From contig NZ_VZZZ01000006.1 of NCBI RefSeq assembly GCF_009193265.1, positions 392,547 through 456,546 on the forward strand: a DNA stretch of 64,000 nt. Reading direction: 5' to 3'. The first letter of the stretch is position 1; each line of letters opens with the position of its first letter. The notes under the pieces are model-generated. The model saw only the letters and a program-made list of their open reading frames with translations. It was not told where the DNA came from and did no database searches. A program made the translations under genes and the position numbers. This stretch comes from Marinobacter changyiensis (lineage in GTDB: Bacteria; Pseudomonadota; Gammaproteobacteria; Pseudomonadales; Oleiphilaceae). This document shows, one piece after another, positions 26,973 through 35,487 of this stretch.

Positions 26973-27689
26973 ATGCCCCCAAGCACTGCACAAGCCAAAT
27001 ATCTGGGTCAGCTGCTATGTCACGTCACCACTGACGTGCTCTGGCAGCCAGCCCGGGGCTGGATTCGCCAGCGTCATCCGGGGTCGCAGCTGGCATGTCG
27101 TGTCGGCGCAGGACAGGCCACCTATCACCGTTTTAATCCGCAGGTGCGCCAGCACAACATTACCTATGGTGCCCGCATGATTGTCGCCAAGCATCAACCA
27201 GACACGGCTGCGGGCTGGCTCTCGAGTCGTGAAATTCAACGTCGTGGCTACTTTGACGGCGAGCTCTCCACCGCAAACCTGCTGGCCCACACCTGCTGCC
27301 ACGAATTTGCCCATCTGCTGCAACATGTCGCCGGGAAACGCCACCGGGGCTCCGTACACAACCGGCATTTCTATGAGATTCTGGACGAGCTCCATACCAG
27401 CGGAGCCGCCGAAGCCGTTCGCAAGCGCTTGTTGGAAAAGGCAACCGACCAAGGTATGGAGCTTCCCGTCGCAGCGTTTGAAGTAACCAGCCCCCAAGAG
27501 ATGTTAGCCCGCTGGCAAGTGGGTGAGGCTGTCATGTTTGGTGGCGGGGCGCGTCGCATCGAGGGCGTCATCCGTCGTATCAACCATAAAACCTGTACCG
27601 TCGACGGTTCTGGCCGCTGGCAGGGTTTGCGCTACCGGGTACCGCCGCAGCTGCTCAAAAGCCTTCCCCGGCCCCTGACTGAGCATTGA
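26973..27689 (+). CDS. SprT-like zinc metallopeptidase-domain protein
   Basis: This 238-residue protein has the zinc motif HEFAHLLQH (HExxH) and a later HNRHFYEILDEL that may supply the third ligand, as in SprT-like proteins. A C-terminal beta-rich region (about 180-230) resembles a small KOW/Tudor-like module. Substrates are unknown; SprT-like folds include DNA-protein crosslink proteases. The last codons and stop fall inside a nasA-like vestige, so its original 3' end may have been altered. Confidence 0.8.
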   Translation: MPPSTAQAKYLGQLLCHVTTDVLWQPARGWIRQRHPGSQLACRVGAGQATYHRFNPQVRQHNITYGARMIVAKHQPDTAAGWLSSREIQRRGYFDGELSTANLLAHTCCHEFAHLLQHVAGKRHRGSVHNRHFYEILDELHTSGAAEAVRKRLLEKATDQGMELPVAAFEVTSPQEMLARWQVGEAVMFGGGARRIEGVIRRINHKTCTVDGSGRWQGLRYRVPPQLLKSLPRPLTEH

Positions 27690-27742
27690 TGGGAGCTCGG
27701 GAAGGCGGCAGCCACAGTGGGAGCCGGTAGTTCGAATCGGGG
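27682..27742 (-). pseudogene. Vestige of nasA (3' end joined to 5' region)
   Basis: Bases 27682-27725 align with the 3' end of the intact nasA at 32205-32250 (shared AGCATTGAT, AGCTCGGGAAGGC, AGCCACAGT). Bases 27728-27742 match the nasA 5' region at 34800-34813 (GTTCGAATCGGGG). The same order, nasA 5' end followed by the RND 3' end, recurs at 34.8-35.2 kb. It appears to be a nasA copy with almost all its interior deleted. Confidence 0.65.
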
Positions 27743-27746
27743 CCTT

Positions 27747-30700
27747 TCATTTATCTTCGCCCCTCGATAGCACAAACACCGTCAGGGCCGGCAAGAAGGT
27801 CAGCGTGACAATCGCAGCGCCCACCAGGCCAAACAGCACGATGGCACCCACGCCGCGATACAACTCGGTACCTTCACCGGGCAGGAAGACCAGCGGCGAC
27901 AGCCCGCACAATGTGGTCAGGGTGGTCATGGCAATCGGGCGCAGACGGGTTTCCACCGCGCGACTGACCGCTTCGATGGCGGTTACGCCTTTTTCGCGGA
28001 GATTCCGGCGAGCCTGGTCGACCACCAGAATCGGATTGTTGACCACCGTTCCGAGCAGAATCAGGAATCCCAGCATGGTGATCATATCGAACGGCTGCCG
28101 TAGCGGCTGAAGCCCGATCATCGGCAGCAATCCCCCGACCAGATTCATTACCGCCAGCCCGACGATACCGCCGGCAATGCCCAGAGGAATCGCAGTCATA
28201 ATCAGCAAGGGGTAACCCCAGTGGGCAAAAATGGCGACCAGCAACAGGTAGACAATCGAGAGCGCAATGAGGAAGTTACCGGTCAATGCATCCCGGGTGG
28301 CGTTGAGCTGGTCGCTGGCGCCGGAGATGGTGACGTTGACGTCCGACGGTAGTTCGCCACTCGCTCTGAGTGCGGCTACCAGCTCGGTCCGGACCCGCTC
28401 GACACCGGCCTCAAGCGCGACCTCCTCTGGCGGAATTATATTCAGGGTCACGGTCCGGCTGCCATCAACCCGCCGAACGGTGCTGGTATCCACGGTTTCC
28501 TCGATCTCGGCAAGACTCGAGAGCGGCAAGGTAGCGCCCTGGGGCGTGTGCACCATCAACTTCGACAACTGCGACAAGTCAGGCTCCCCGCCGGCATCGC
28601 CGTAGAGATAGATATCGATCTTGTCATCCCCGAGGAAAAAGTCATCGACATAGGCGCCCTCGGTCAGCGATGACACGGTAAAGCCCACGGCTTCGGTGCT
28701 CAGACCAAGTTCCGCGACCCGGTCCCAGTCCGGCCGTACCTGGATCAGCGGCTGAGCCAGGGTGAGGGAGCTGGGCTGGGTCTGGATGCGGGGGTTGTCA
28801 AAAATCTCCCCGGCTTTGCGGTAGGCAGCGTCTGCAGCGCGATAGATGGTGACCAGGTCCGAACCGGCGATATCCAGATTGATACTCCGGGTACCGCCAT
28901 CGTTACTGGAAATTATCGAGCCCTTGGCAGCAAACGCCCGCATGCCGGGGAAGCGCTCATAGTAGGCGGTAAGTTCATCCATCAGGGCTTCGATATGGGT
29001 CGGATCGAGGGTTTCGGAGATTACCCGGATACCACTGGGCCTTACCTGCATGTTGAAGTAGGCCATGGGCGGGATCGCGGTTTCCCCAGCTGCGTAGGCT
29101 GCGCCATCCGCTTGTACCTGGGGCAGAAAGTGGTCTTCCACCTGGCGCGATATCCGTTCCATTTCGTCCAGGTTATACCCCGGCGGTGCGTTCATGCTGG
29201 CAAAGGTTTTAGGCTCTTCCCCTTCCGGCAGATACTCCGCGGGGGGTGTCAGCACCAGGATAATCATCACACTGAGCACCAGGGTAACCGCCATGGTGGC
29301 AATGCGACGCAGAGGCCGTGCAATCAGCCAATGAACCTTGCTTGCCAGGATTTTGACCCAGCCCCGGGACTCCTCTTGTTGGCTGCCATCGCCGCCACTC
29401 TCCTCGGTGCCGAAATTGAGGCGGGCACAGAGGGTAGGAATCAGGGTTACCGCCACCAGCATGGAGGCAACAATCGCGGCGGAAATGGCGATAGCCACGT
29501 CAGAATAAAGCTGACCGGCCTCTTCTTCGATAAACAGAATCGGCAGAAACACCAGAACCGTGGTCATGGTGGATGCGAGTACCGCAGGCCAGACCTCCTG
29601 CACGCCCTTGAGCGCCGATTCAACGCGGTCCAGACCTCGCCTTCGCTGTCGCTCTATGTTCTCCAGCACCACAATGCTGTTATCCACTGTCATGCCAATG
29701 GCAAAGGCGATGCCAGCCAGCGAAATAACGTTGATGGTGCGGCCGGTGATCAACAGCCCGAGAAACGCCGCAATGGCACACAGGGGAATACCCACAACCC
29801 CCACAAACGTGGCGCGGGAGGACCGCAGGAACAGATACATCACCAGCGTGGCAAACACGGCACCAATCCCGAGATTGGTCCAGACGTTGGCGACCGAGGC
29901 TTCGACGTAGCGTGCATCATCCGAATTCAGTGCCAGCACCAGCCCGGCGGGGGCCATCAGATCCTCGTTGATCAACTCCACTTCTTTCATCATTGCCCGC
30001 TTGATATCGATAACGTTGGAGCCGCTCTCACGGCGAACCTGCAAGCCCAGCACCCGCAGGCCATTGACGATAGACAGTTCGCGAATACGGGCATGGTCCT
30101 GCTCGATTCGCGCCACTTCCCCAAGCCGGGTGATGCTGTCACCACGCCGGGCCACCACCAGTTGCTCCAGTTCGGCGATGTCCTCAAAGCGCCCCACGGT
30201 CCGCAACAGATAGCGGCGCTTACCGGAGTCAACTTCACCGCCGGAAATGTCCTGGTTGCGCTGCATGATGGCGTCTCGCAGGTCAATCAGGCTCATGCCG
30301 CGCTGGGCCAACTGGCGCTCGTCCACAATAATCTGCATCTGGCGGTCAGCACCGCCGCCCACCGACACTTCGGAGACCCCGGGCACACTTTCCATCCGAG
30401 GCCGGACCCGGTCTTCGACAAAATCCTTCATCAGGTCAATGTCGAGCTCACGGGGATTGCCTTCCAGCGTGGAAACACGGAAATACATAAAGGCGTTGGA
30501 GGAGAACGAGGACGCTACGATGCGAGGTTCATCAACGTTGCGCGGGTAGTCCGAGACCTGACTGAGGGCGTTGTTTACCTGAATCAGGCTTTCGGTAATG
30601 TCGACGCCAAAAGGAAATTCCAGTTCGATTTCTGCCGCGCCGCTGGTGGCGCTAGCGGACATCCTGCTCAGGTTCGGGACATTGCGCAGGTAGCGTTCCT

Positions 30701-30893
30701 GCTCAATCAGGATTTCTTTCTCGATATCCTGGGGCGTCGCTCCGGGCCACCGGGTTTCCACGGTGATAGTGCGCACTTCCAGGTCAGGAATCATCTGCAC
30801 CGGAATCCGCAGTGCCGCCGCAGACCCGAGAATTGCAATGATCAATGTGACCACGGCAACCAGGGTGCCGTGACGGATGATGCCCGCAAACAT
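27747..30893 (-). CDS. RND-family efflux permease
   Basis: This 1048-residue inner-membrane transporter is of the AcrB/HAE type. It has twelve helices in two repeats, a conserved N-terminal RIPVQMIPDLE, WPGATPQDIE porter segments, and GIAFAIGMTVDNSIVVLENIERQ in helix 4 with the proton-relay Asp. It exports hydrophobic or amphiphilic compounds together with the membrane-fusion protein encoded just upstream (TGATG overlap). No outer-membrane channel gene is adjacent. It interrupts an otherwise continuous nitrate cluster. Confidence 0.93.
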   Translation of the reverse strand: MFAGIIRHGTLVAVVTLIIAILGSAAALRIPVQMIPDLEVRTITVETRWPGATPQDIEKEILIEQERYLRNVPNLSRMSASATSGAAEIELEFPFGVDITESLIQVNNALSQVSDYPRNVDEPRIVASSFSSNAFMYFRVSTLEGNPRELDIDLMKDFVEDRVRPRMESVPGVSEVSVGGGADRQMQIIVDERQLAQRGMSLIDLRDAIMQRNQDISGGEVDSGKRRYLLRTVGRFEDIAELEQLVVARRGDSITRLGEVARIEQDHARIRELSIVNGLRVLGLQVRRESGSNVIDIKRAMMKEVELINEDLMAPAGLVLALNSDDARYVEASVANVWTNLGIGAVFATLVMYLFLRSSRATFVGVVGIPLCAIAAFLGLLITGRTINVISLAGIAFAIGMTVDNSIVVLENIERQRRRGLDRVESALKGVQEVWPAVLASTMTTVLVFLPILFIEEEAGQLYSDVAIAISAAIVASMLVAVTLIPTLCARLNFGTEESGGDGSQQEESRGWVKILASKVHWLIARPLRRIATMAVTLVLSVMIILVLTPPAEYLPEGEEPKTFASMNAPPGYNLDEMERISRQVEDHFLPQVQADGAAYAAGETAIPPMAYFNMQVRPSGIRVISETLDPTHIEALMDELTAYYERFPGMRAFAAKGSIISSNDGGTRSINLDIAGSDLVTIYRAADAAYRKAGEIFDNPRIQTQPSSLTLAQPLIQVRPDWDRVAELGLSTEAVGFTVSSLTEGAYVDDFFLGDDKIDIYLYGDAGGEPDLSQLSKLMVHTPQGATLPLSSLAEIEETVDTSTVRRVDGSRTVTLNIIPPEEVALEAGVERVRTELVAALRASGELPSDVNVTISGASDQLNATRDALTGNFLIALSIVYLLLVAIFAHWGYPLLIMTAIPLGIAGGIVGLAVMNLVGGLLPMIGLQPLRQPFDMITMLGFLILLGTVVNNPILVVDQARRNLREKGVTAIEAVSRAVETRLRPIAMTTLTTLCGLSPLVFLPGEGTELYRGVGAIVLFGLVGAAIVTLTFLPALTVFVLSRGEDK

Positions 30894-31981
30894 CAGCGTG
30901 CCCCTTCGCCAACAACCCGCACCGTCATACCCTGACGCAGGGCTTCGTTGCCCCGGGACACCACCCTGAGTCCGGCTTCAAGACCGTCAGTTACCACCAT
31001 ACGATCCCGGTAGGAGGTCCCCAGCTCGATGCGTTTTTCCTCAACCCGGTATTGCCCGTTGCCGGCAGGCTCGGCAATCCAGACAGTTACCCTGCCGTCA
31101 GGGTAGCGATTGATGGCATCCCGGGGCACTGAGAGTCCATCACGGCCAGCATCCGTTCTTAGAAGCCCGGTCAGCGCCATCCCGGGTAACACCCTGAGCT
31201 CTTCCGGCGCAGATGCCCGCAACAGGAAGGTGCGGGCCCCGGAATCGCTCACCGGCACCAGCACATCAATGTCTACAGTTAAACGCTCGCTGTTATTGGT
31301 ACCCTCAACGCTGACCTGAAGCTCGGTGGAGCCGTCAATCAGGTTGTACATGTTCTGGGGCACCTGGAAATCAAGCCGGAGATTACTGATATCCACCAGC
31401 TCGACCAAGGGATCGCCCGGGGTTACCCACTCACCCAGATCGGTATGCCGTGCCTGGATAACACCTTCATAAGGCGCTGCGATACTGTGGCGCTTTACCA
31501 GCGCAGCTTGCCGCTGCTGAGTGGCTTGTAGGCGCAGCAGAGTGGCCTCAGTGGTTGCCACCTCGCTCTCCCGTGCACTGACTTCAGTGGCGGCAATGTT
31601 TCGGCCCGCACCGACCGACCGGGCTTCATCTAACCGGCGTCGAGCCTCAGCAAGGCGAGCCTCAGCCTCCTGGCTCTCCGCCCGGGCCGAAGCGAGAGCA
31701 AGCCCGGCAAGCTCGTCGTCCAGTTCGATCAACAGATCCCCTTTGGCAACCCGGTCACCCGGTTGAGCATTAACCAGATCGACCAATCCTTCCACTGAGG
31801 CAGACAGCCGGGAACTCCGCAAGGCGCTGGCGGTACCATTGAGCGTCACTTCCTCGACTATATCCGACTGCTCTACGACAGCCAGCTGCACCCCGGGGCC
31901 TTCTTGCGCCGCGCCGGACACCGTGAATGTGATCAGCCCGGCAGCCCATATCCAATTCCGACACATCTCTGGAAAGTTCAC
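30893..31981 (-). CDS. RND efflux membrane-fusion (periplasmic adaptor) protein
   Basis: This protein of about 362 residues has a signal peptide (about 27 residues, VSGAAQ/EGP), lipoyl-like half motifs, a coiled-coil hairpin (AEARLAEARRRLDEAR, TEATLLRLQATQQRQAAL) and beta-barrel domains. It links the RND pump to an outer-membrane channel. The GTG at 31981 is preferred because GGGAGAA lies six bases upstream; ATG at 31966 is possible. The frame is open to 32407, but that extension overlaps nasA and lacks similarity. Bases 31982-32177 hold only promoter-like sequence. Confidence 0.9.
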   Translation of the reverse strand: MNFPEMCRNWIWAAGLITFTVSGAAQEGPGVQLAVVEQSDIVEEVTLNGTASALRSSRLSASVEGLVDLVNAQPGDRVAKGDLLIELDDELAGLALASARAESQEAEARLAEARRRLDEARSVGAGRNIAATEVSARESEVATTEATLLRLQATQQRQAALVKRHSIAAPYEGVIQARHTDLGEWVTPGDPLVELVDISNLRLDFQVPQNMYNLIDGSTELQVSVEGTNNSERLTVDIDVLVPVSDSGARTFLLRASAPEELRVLPGMALTGLLRTDAGRDGLSVPRDAINRYPDGRVTVWIAEPAGNGQYRVEEKRIELGTSYRDRMVVTDGLEAGLRVVSRGNEALRQGMTVRVVGEGAR

Positions 31982-32177
31982 GTCTTCTCCCTGAAACCTG
32001 GTTCGGCAGGCTTGAGACAGTGGCTTGATACGACCGCTACTCACGATACATAAGCGCAAATCAGGCCAACTGACATTCCGGGATTCACGCCTCATTCGGT
32101 ACGTTTCAATTGTTCCGGCAGACCTCATCGGGTTCATAAACCACAGGCGGATCTTAGCAAACAGGCCGCCGCAGCTG

Positions 32178-34832
32178 CTACACAGCCTTACCCAGGCTGT
32201 GGCTAAGCATTGATTTAAGCTCGGGAAGGCAGGAGCCACAGTTGGTTCCGCATTTAAGTGCCGCTGCCAGAGCCTCGACACTATCGGCACCATTAGCGAC
32301 AGATTTCTCGATCTGACGCTCGCCGACCTGAAAGCAACTGCAAATAATCGCCCCGGTTGCTTCCCGGGCAATGTCCCGGCCCGCCAACAGTGTTCGCGAC
32401 TGTTCATCGCTTAAGCTCTTTAAAGCAAAACAGCTCGCAAGCCAGTCCACCGCAGGCAATCGTTCCGGTCGGGCATCTACCAGCAGTATTGAGATCAACC
32501 GGCCGTCGACGATGCGAGCAGCGCGGAAACAGCCATTCGTCGGGTCCGACATCACTTGCTGGAGGGGGCCACCCAGCCACTGGCTCGCATTCCTTGGCCA
32601 GTCAACGCGCTCACTCCCCGCCAGCCACCAGCTACCACATTCCGCCAAAGGGGCGTAGCTCCAGTACCCGGCCTGCCAGCGCCGTGGCTGGGGTTCACGG
32701 CACAACAGGCGCCCATGCCACCGTGCCGGGAAAGGAGTGAGGTCCGCCAGACCGAATTTGGACTCCGGCTGGCCGGAAACCGGATCGGTGATTCGTGCCG
32801 TCAGCTGGGTTGCCAACCCCTCTGAAGCGAATTGTTGATTCCAATGAATCGGGACAAAAACCTCCCCCGGACGCTGAGCATCGGTCGACCGGACCCGACC
32901 GGTAAAGCGGCCTTGATTTCGGGTCAGGGTCGCCAGTGCCCCGTTGCTCAGCCCCAACCGTTCCACATCTTCCGGATGCACCTCAATAAACGGCTCGCTC
33001 CGGTGCTGCAGCAGGCGCGGGGTGCGTGCCGTGCGGGTCATGGTATGCCACTGGTCCCGGATGCGACCGGTGTTCACTATCATCGGCAGCGCGGTGGCGG
33101 GGGACTCTCTCGGCAATCGGGTCTGAATGGGAATAAACCTGGCGCGACCGTCCGGGGTGCAGAACTGACCAGCGGTAAACAGTCGGGCCTGGCCGTGGGG
33201 AGCTTCCTCAGAAGCGGGCCACTGGATCGGCGACAACGCATCAAAACCCTGGTCGGACAGCTCCGCCAAAGCGCTGATATCGAAGACACGGGTGCCATTA
33301 TTGTCACAGCCAGACAGCGCTGCGTGCTCACGGAACACAGCAGCCGGGGTGTTAAATCCAAAGGCTTCGCCAAAACCCAGCCGCCAGGCCACTTCGCTCA
33401 TCAGCCACCAGTCCGGCCGGGCATCGCCAGCAAGGGGCAGAAATGCTCGTTGGCGGGATATACAGCGTTCGGAATTGGTTACGGTGCCGTCTTTTTCGCC
33501 CCAGCCAGCGGCGGGCAATAAAATATCGGCGAAGGCCGTGGTGTCGGTGTTTGCTACGCAATCGGAGACGATAACCGTCGGACAACGGGCCAGTGCTTCC
33601 CGCACCCGATCGGTGTCCGGCAGACTGACCGCCGGGTTGGTAGCCATGATCCACACCACCCGGATATCGCCCCGGTAAATCGCCTCAAACAGATCCACTG
33701 CTTTCAGGCCGGGGCCGTCAGCAACGCCGTCAGTCTGCCAGAACTTCGCCACACGCGCTTGTGCGCCGGGGGTGTCGTAATCCATGTGGGCGGCCAGGGT
33801 GTTCGCCAGCCCGCCGACCTCTCGACCGCCCATCGCGTTGGGCTGGCCGGTGAGGGAAAATGGGCTGGCACCGGGCTGGCCGACGCGACCGGTGGCCAGA
33901 TGGCAGTTGATAATGGCATTGCCTTTATCGGTACCCGCCACCGACTGGTTGACGCCCTGGGAGAAGCCAGTGACGGTTCTTGGAGTGGCTGCGAACCATT
34001 GATAAAAGGTGTCCACATCAGCCCGGGGGAGGTCACACTGGATTGCCACCGAAGCGGTGTCCGGGGCGGCTATCCGGGCCTCGGCCAGAGTGTCTCCAAA
34101 GCCGGCACAATGATCACGGATATACTCAGAGTCCAGACCCTGATGGTCCGCCAGCCAGACCAGCAAACCGTTGAACAGTACAGTATCGGTACCCGGCTTC
34201 AGTTTCAGGTGCAGATCCGCCAGTTCGGTGGTAGCGGTAGCCCGGGGATCAATCACCACCACTCGTCGACCTTCACGGGCCGCAGTCTTCATCCGTTGAT
34301 ACAGAATCGGATGGTTCCAGGCCGCATTGCTGCCGCTCAGCACCAGCAAATCTGCCAGTTCCAGATCCTCATAGCAGGCTGGTACCGCGTCGGCTCCGAA
34401 CGCCCGTTTGTGGGCTGCTACGGCTGAGGACATGCAAAGCCGGGAGTTGGTATCCACGTGGGGGGTTTTGATAAAGCCTTTCGCAAGCTTGTTGGCGACA
34501 TAATAGTCCTCCGTCAGCAACTGGCCAGACAGATAAAAGGCCACGGATGACGGCCCGTATTTCGCTACCGAGTCCTGAATTGCAGCCGCGACAGCATCCA
34601 GTGCAGCAGGCAGCTCACTTTCGCAACCATCAACCCGGGCCTTCAGCAGCCTGCCGTGGCTGCCAAGCGTTTCACCGAGACTGGCGCCTTTTACACACAG
34701 GCGTCCGCGATTCGCCGGATGATCGTTGTCTCCGCTGACCGGCCCTGCACCGCCGTTCGCGGCTACCACTCCGCAGCCTACGCCACAATAGGGGCAGGTG
34801 GTTCGAATCGGGGATACTGCTGCTTCGGTCAC
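32178..34832 (-). CDS. nasA: Assimilatory nitrate reductase catalytic subunit
   Basis: This protein of about 884 residues reduces nitrate to nitrite in the cytoplasm using Mo-bis-MGD. The N-terminal TCPYCGVGCGV with a downstream Cys binds [4Fe-4S]. The molybdopterin oxidoreductase and dinucleotide-binding domains follow. The C-terminus carries a BFD-like [2Fe-2S] domain (CSCFQVGERQ, CGTNCGSCLPELK). GTG at 34832 is chosen, as GGAGG lies four bases upstream. Electrons probably come from the FAD oxidoreductase at 39.1 kb. It is transcribed away from the nitrate transporter. Its leader contains a terminator, suggesting antitermination control. Confidence 0.93.
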   Translation of the reverse strand: MTEAAVSPIRTTCPYCGVGCGVVAANGGAGPVSGDNDHPANRGRLCVKGASLGETLGSHGRLLKARVDGCESELPAALDAVAAAIQDSVAKYGPSSVAFYLSGQLLTEDYYVANKLAKGFIKTPHVDTNSRLCMSSAVAAHKRAFGADAVPACYEDLELADLLVLSGSNAAWNHPILYQRMKTAAREGRRVVVIDPRATATTELADLHLKLKPGTDTVLFNGLLVWLADHQGLDSEYIRDHCAGFGDTLAEARIAAPDTASVAIQCDLPRADVDTFYQWFAATPRTVTGFSQGVNQSVAGTDKGNAIINCHLATGRVGQPGASPFSLTGQPNAMGGREVGGLANTLAAHMDYDTPGAQARVAKFWQTDGVADGPGLKAVDLFEAIYRGDIRVVWIMATNPAVSLPDTDRVREALARCPTVIVSDCVANTDTTAFADILLPAAGWGEKDGTVTNSERCISRQRAFLPLAGDARPDWWLMSEVAWRLGFGEAFGFNTPAAVFREHAALSGCDNNGTRVFDISALAELSDQGFDALSPIQWPASEEAPHGQARLFTAGQFCTPDGRARFIPIQTRLPRESPATALPMIVNTGRIRDQWHTMTRTARTPRLLQHRSEPFIEVHPEDVERLGLSNGALATLTRNQGRFTGRVRSTDAQRPGEVFVPIHWNQQFASEGLATQLTARITDPVSGQPESKFGLADLTPFPARWHGRLLCREPQPRRWQAGYWSYAPLAECGSWWLAGSERVDWPRNASQWLGGPLQQVMSDPTNGCFRAARIVDGRLISILLVDARPERLPAVDWLASCFALKSLSDEQSRTLLAGRDIAREATGAIICSCFQVGERQIEKSVANGADSVEALAAALKCGTNCGSCLPELKSMLSHSLGKAV

Positions 34833-34890
34833 AAAACCTCCATCCTCTGGTGCCCGGCAATGGTTATCAGGGCTACCTGACCGATAGGCC

Positions 34891-34960
34891 AAAAAAAGCC
34901 CGGTGAACCTCCGGGAGCGGCTTCAGGCGAAACCAAAACTCTCGAACAATTCAACCGGGC
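34891..34960 (-). terminator. Terminator-like hairpin in the nasA leader (putative attenuator)
   Basis: On the minus strand GCCCGGTTGAA pairs with TTCACCGGGC (one bulge), with a REP-like segment in the loop, followed by seven Ts at 34897-34891. It lies about 60 bases before the nasA start codon, inside the expected leader. Confidence 0.65.
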
Positions 34961-35005
34961 ACCATTGCCAGCACGATTGTCTACCCAATCTGATCAGGAC
35001 ATAGC

Positions 35006-35041
35006 AATAAAAAGGCCAACTTCCCAAAGCCGGTAATTGGC
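35006..35041 (-). terminator. Terminator-like hairpin downstream of the RND vestige
   Basis: On the minus strand GCCAATT and AGTTGGC arms (one U-G pair) are followed by TTTTTATT. It follows the vestigial RND 3' end and is probably its old terminator; it also lies in the extended nasA upstream region. Confidence 0.5.
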
Positions 35042-35104
35042 TGGTCCCGGGAGCGATACTCCTCAAAGACACCCAAGCTTAACGCACCAAAACAAGGCAT
35101 TTTC

Positions 35105-35220
35105 GCTTTCTTCGCCCCTCGACAGCACAAATACCTTCCGTACCAACAAAAAGTGAGCGTGACGATTACAGCTGCCCTTTCATGCAACCTCTATGGCGTG
35201 CGCCGTGTCGGTGCAACTCA
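35105..35220 (-). pseudogene. Vestige of an RND efflux gene 3' end
   Basis: The sequence CTTCGCCCCTCGACAGCAC and the following 50 bases align well with the 3' end of the intact RND gene at 27755-27822. The minus-strand reading AAVIVTLTFCWYGRYL corresponds to AAIVTLTFLPALTVFV of the intact pump. The rest of the gene is missing. It lies upstream of nasA in the same relative position that the intact RND 3' end occupies beside the nasA vestige at 27.7 kb. Confidence 0.75.
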
Positions 35221-35244
35221 ACAAAAAATGGATCATTCCGGCTC

Positions 35245-35258
35245 AACCAACTTTGGTT
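35245..35258. promoter_or_regulatory. Inverted repeat upstream of the sigma54 promoter
   Basis: AACCAA-CT-TTGGTT is a perfect 6+2+6 inverted repeat about 50 bp before the -24 element. It might be an activator or repressor site; it does not match the NtrC consensus. Confidence 0.3.
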
Positions 35259-35305
35259 TCTTAAAGGCAATATTTATATCTATATGTTTTTAATATGGTT
35301 TTTAT

Positions 35306-35323
35306 TGTGGCACAGAACCTGCA
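35306..35323 (+). promoter_or_regulatory. Sigma54 promoter of the nitrate ABC transporter operon
   Basis: TGTGGCACAGAACCTGCAAA has the GG and GC dinucleotides exactly ten bases apart, as in -24/-12 promoters. Transcription would begin near 35333, giving a leader of about 155 bases before nrtA. Confidence 0.75.
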
Positions 35324-35351
35324 AACCGTAAGGTCCGGATACTATTTTTCC

Positions 35352-35380
35352 GAGCAGGGTTCTACAGATTTCCCTTGCTC
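35352..35380 (+). other. Leader hairpin before the attenuator
   Basis: GAGCAGGG pairs with CCCTTGCTC (one bulged T) around a 12-base loop. It lies between the sigma54 start and the terminator and could be part of an antitermination switch. Confidence 0.45.
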
Positions 35381-35424
35381 AAACAAACAAACAAAGCAGA
35401 CCTTAACCCTCTGAAAGCTTTGGT

Positions 35425-35460
35425 GCCTACTCCTCCACCCGGGGGAGTAGGCGTTTTTTT
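35425..35460 (+). terminator. Intrinsic terminator in the nrtA leader (attenuator)
   Basis: GCCTACTCC pairs with GGAGTAGGC, followed by G and seven Ts, 28 bases before the nrtA start codon. No gene precedes it on this strand, so it must act on the leader transcript itself. Confidence 0.85.
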
Positions 35461-35487
35461 GGTGGGTATACCCCAGGGAGATTCAGC

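Noticed and set aside
28995..30935. 646-residue open frame antisense to the RND permease
   Set aside because: It lies entirely opposite a clear RND gene, its translation is rich in His/Gln/Gly typical of antisense GC-rich frames, and it has no family features.
31982..32407. N-terminal extension of the RND adaptor open frame
   Set aside because: It runs into the nasA coding region and lacks a signal peptide at the new start. GTG 31981 with a good ribosome site and signal peptide is better.
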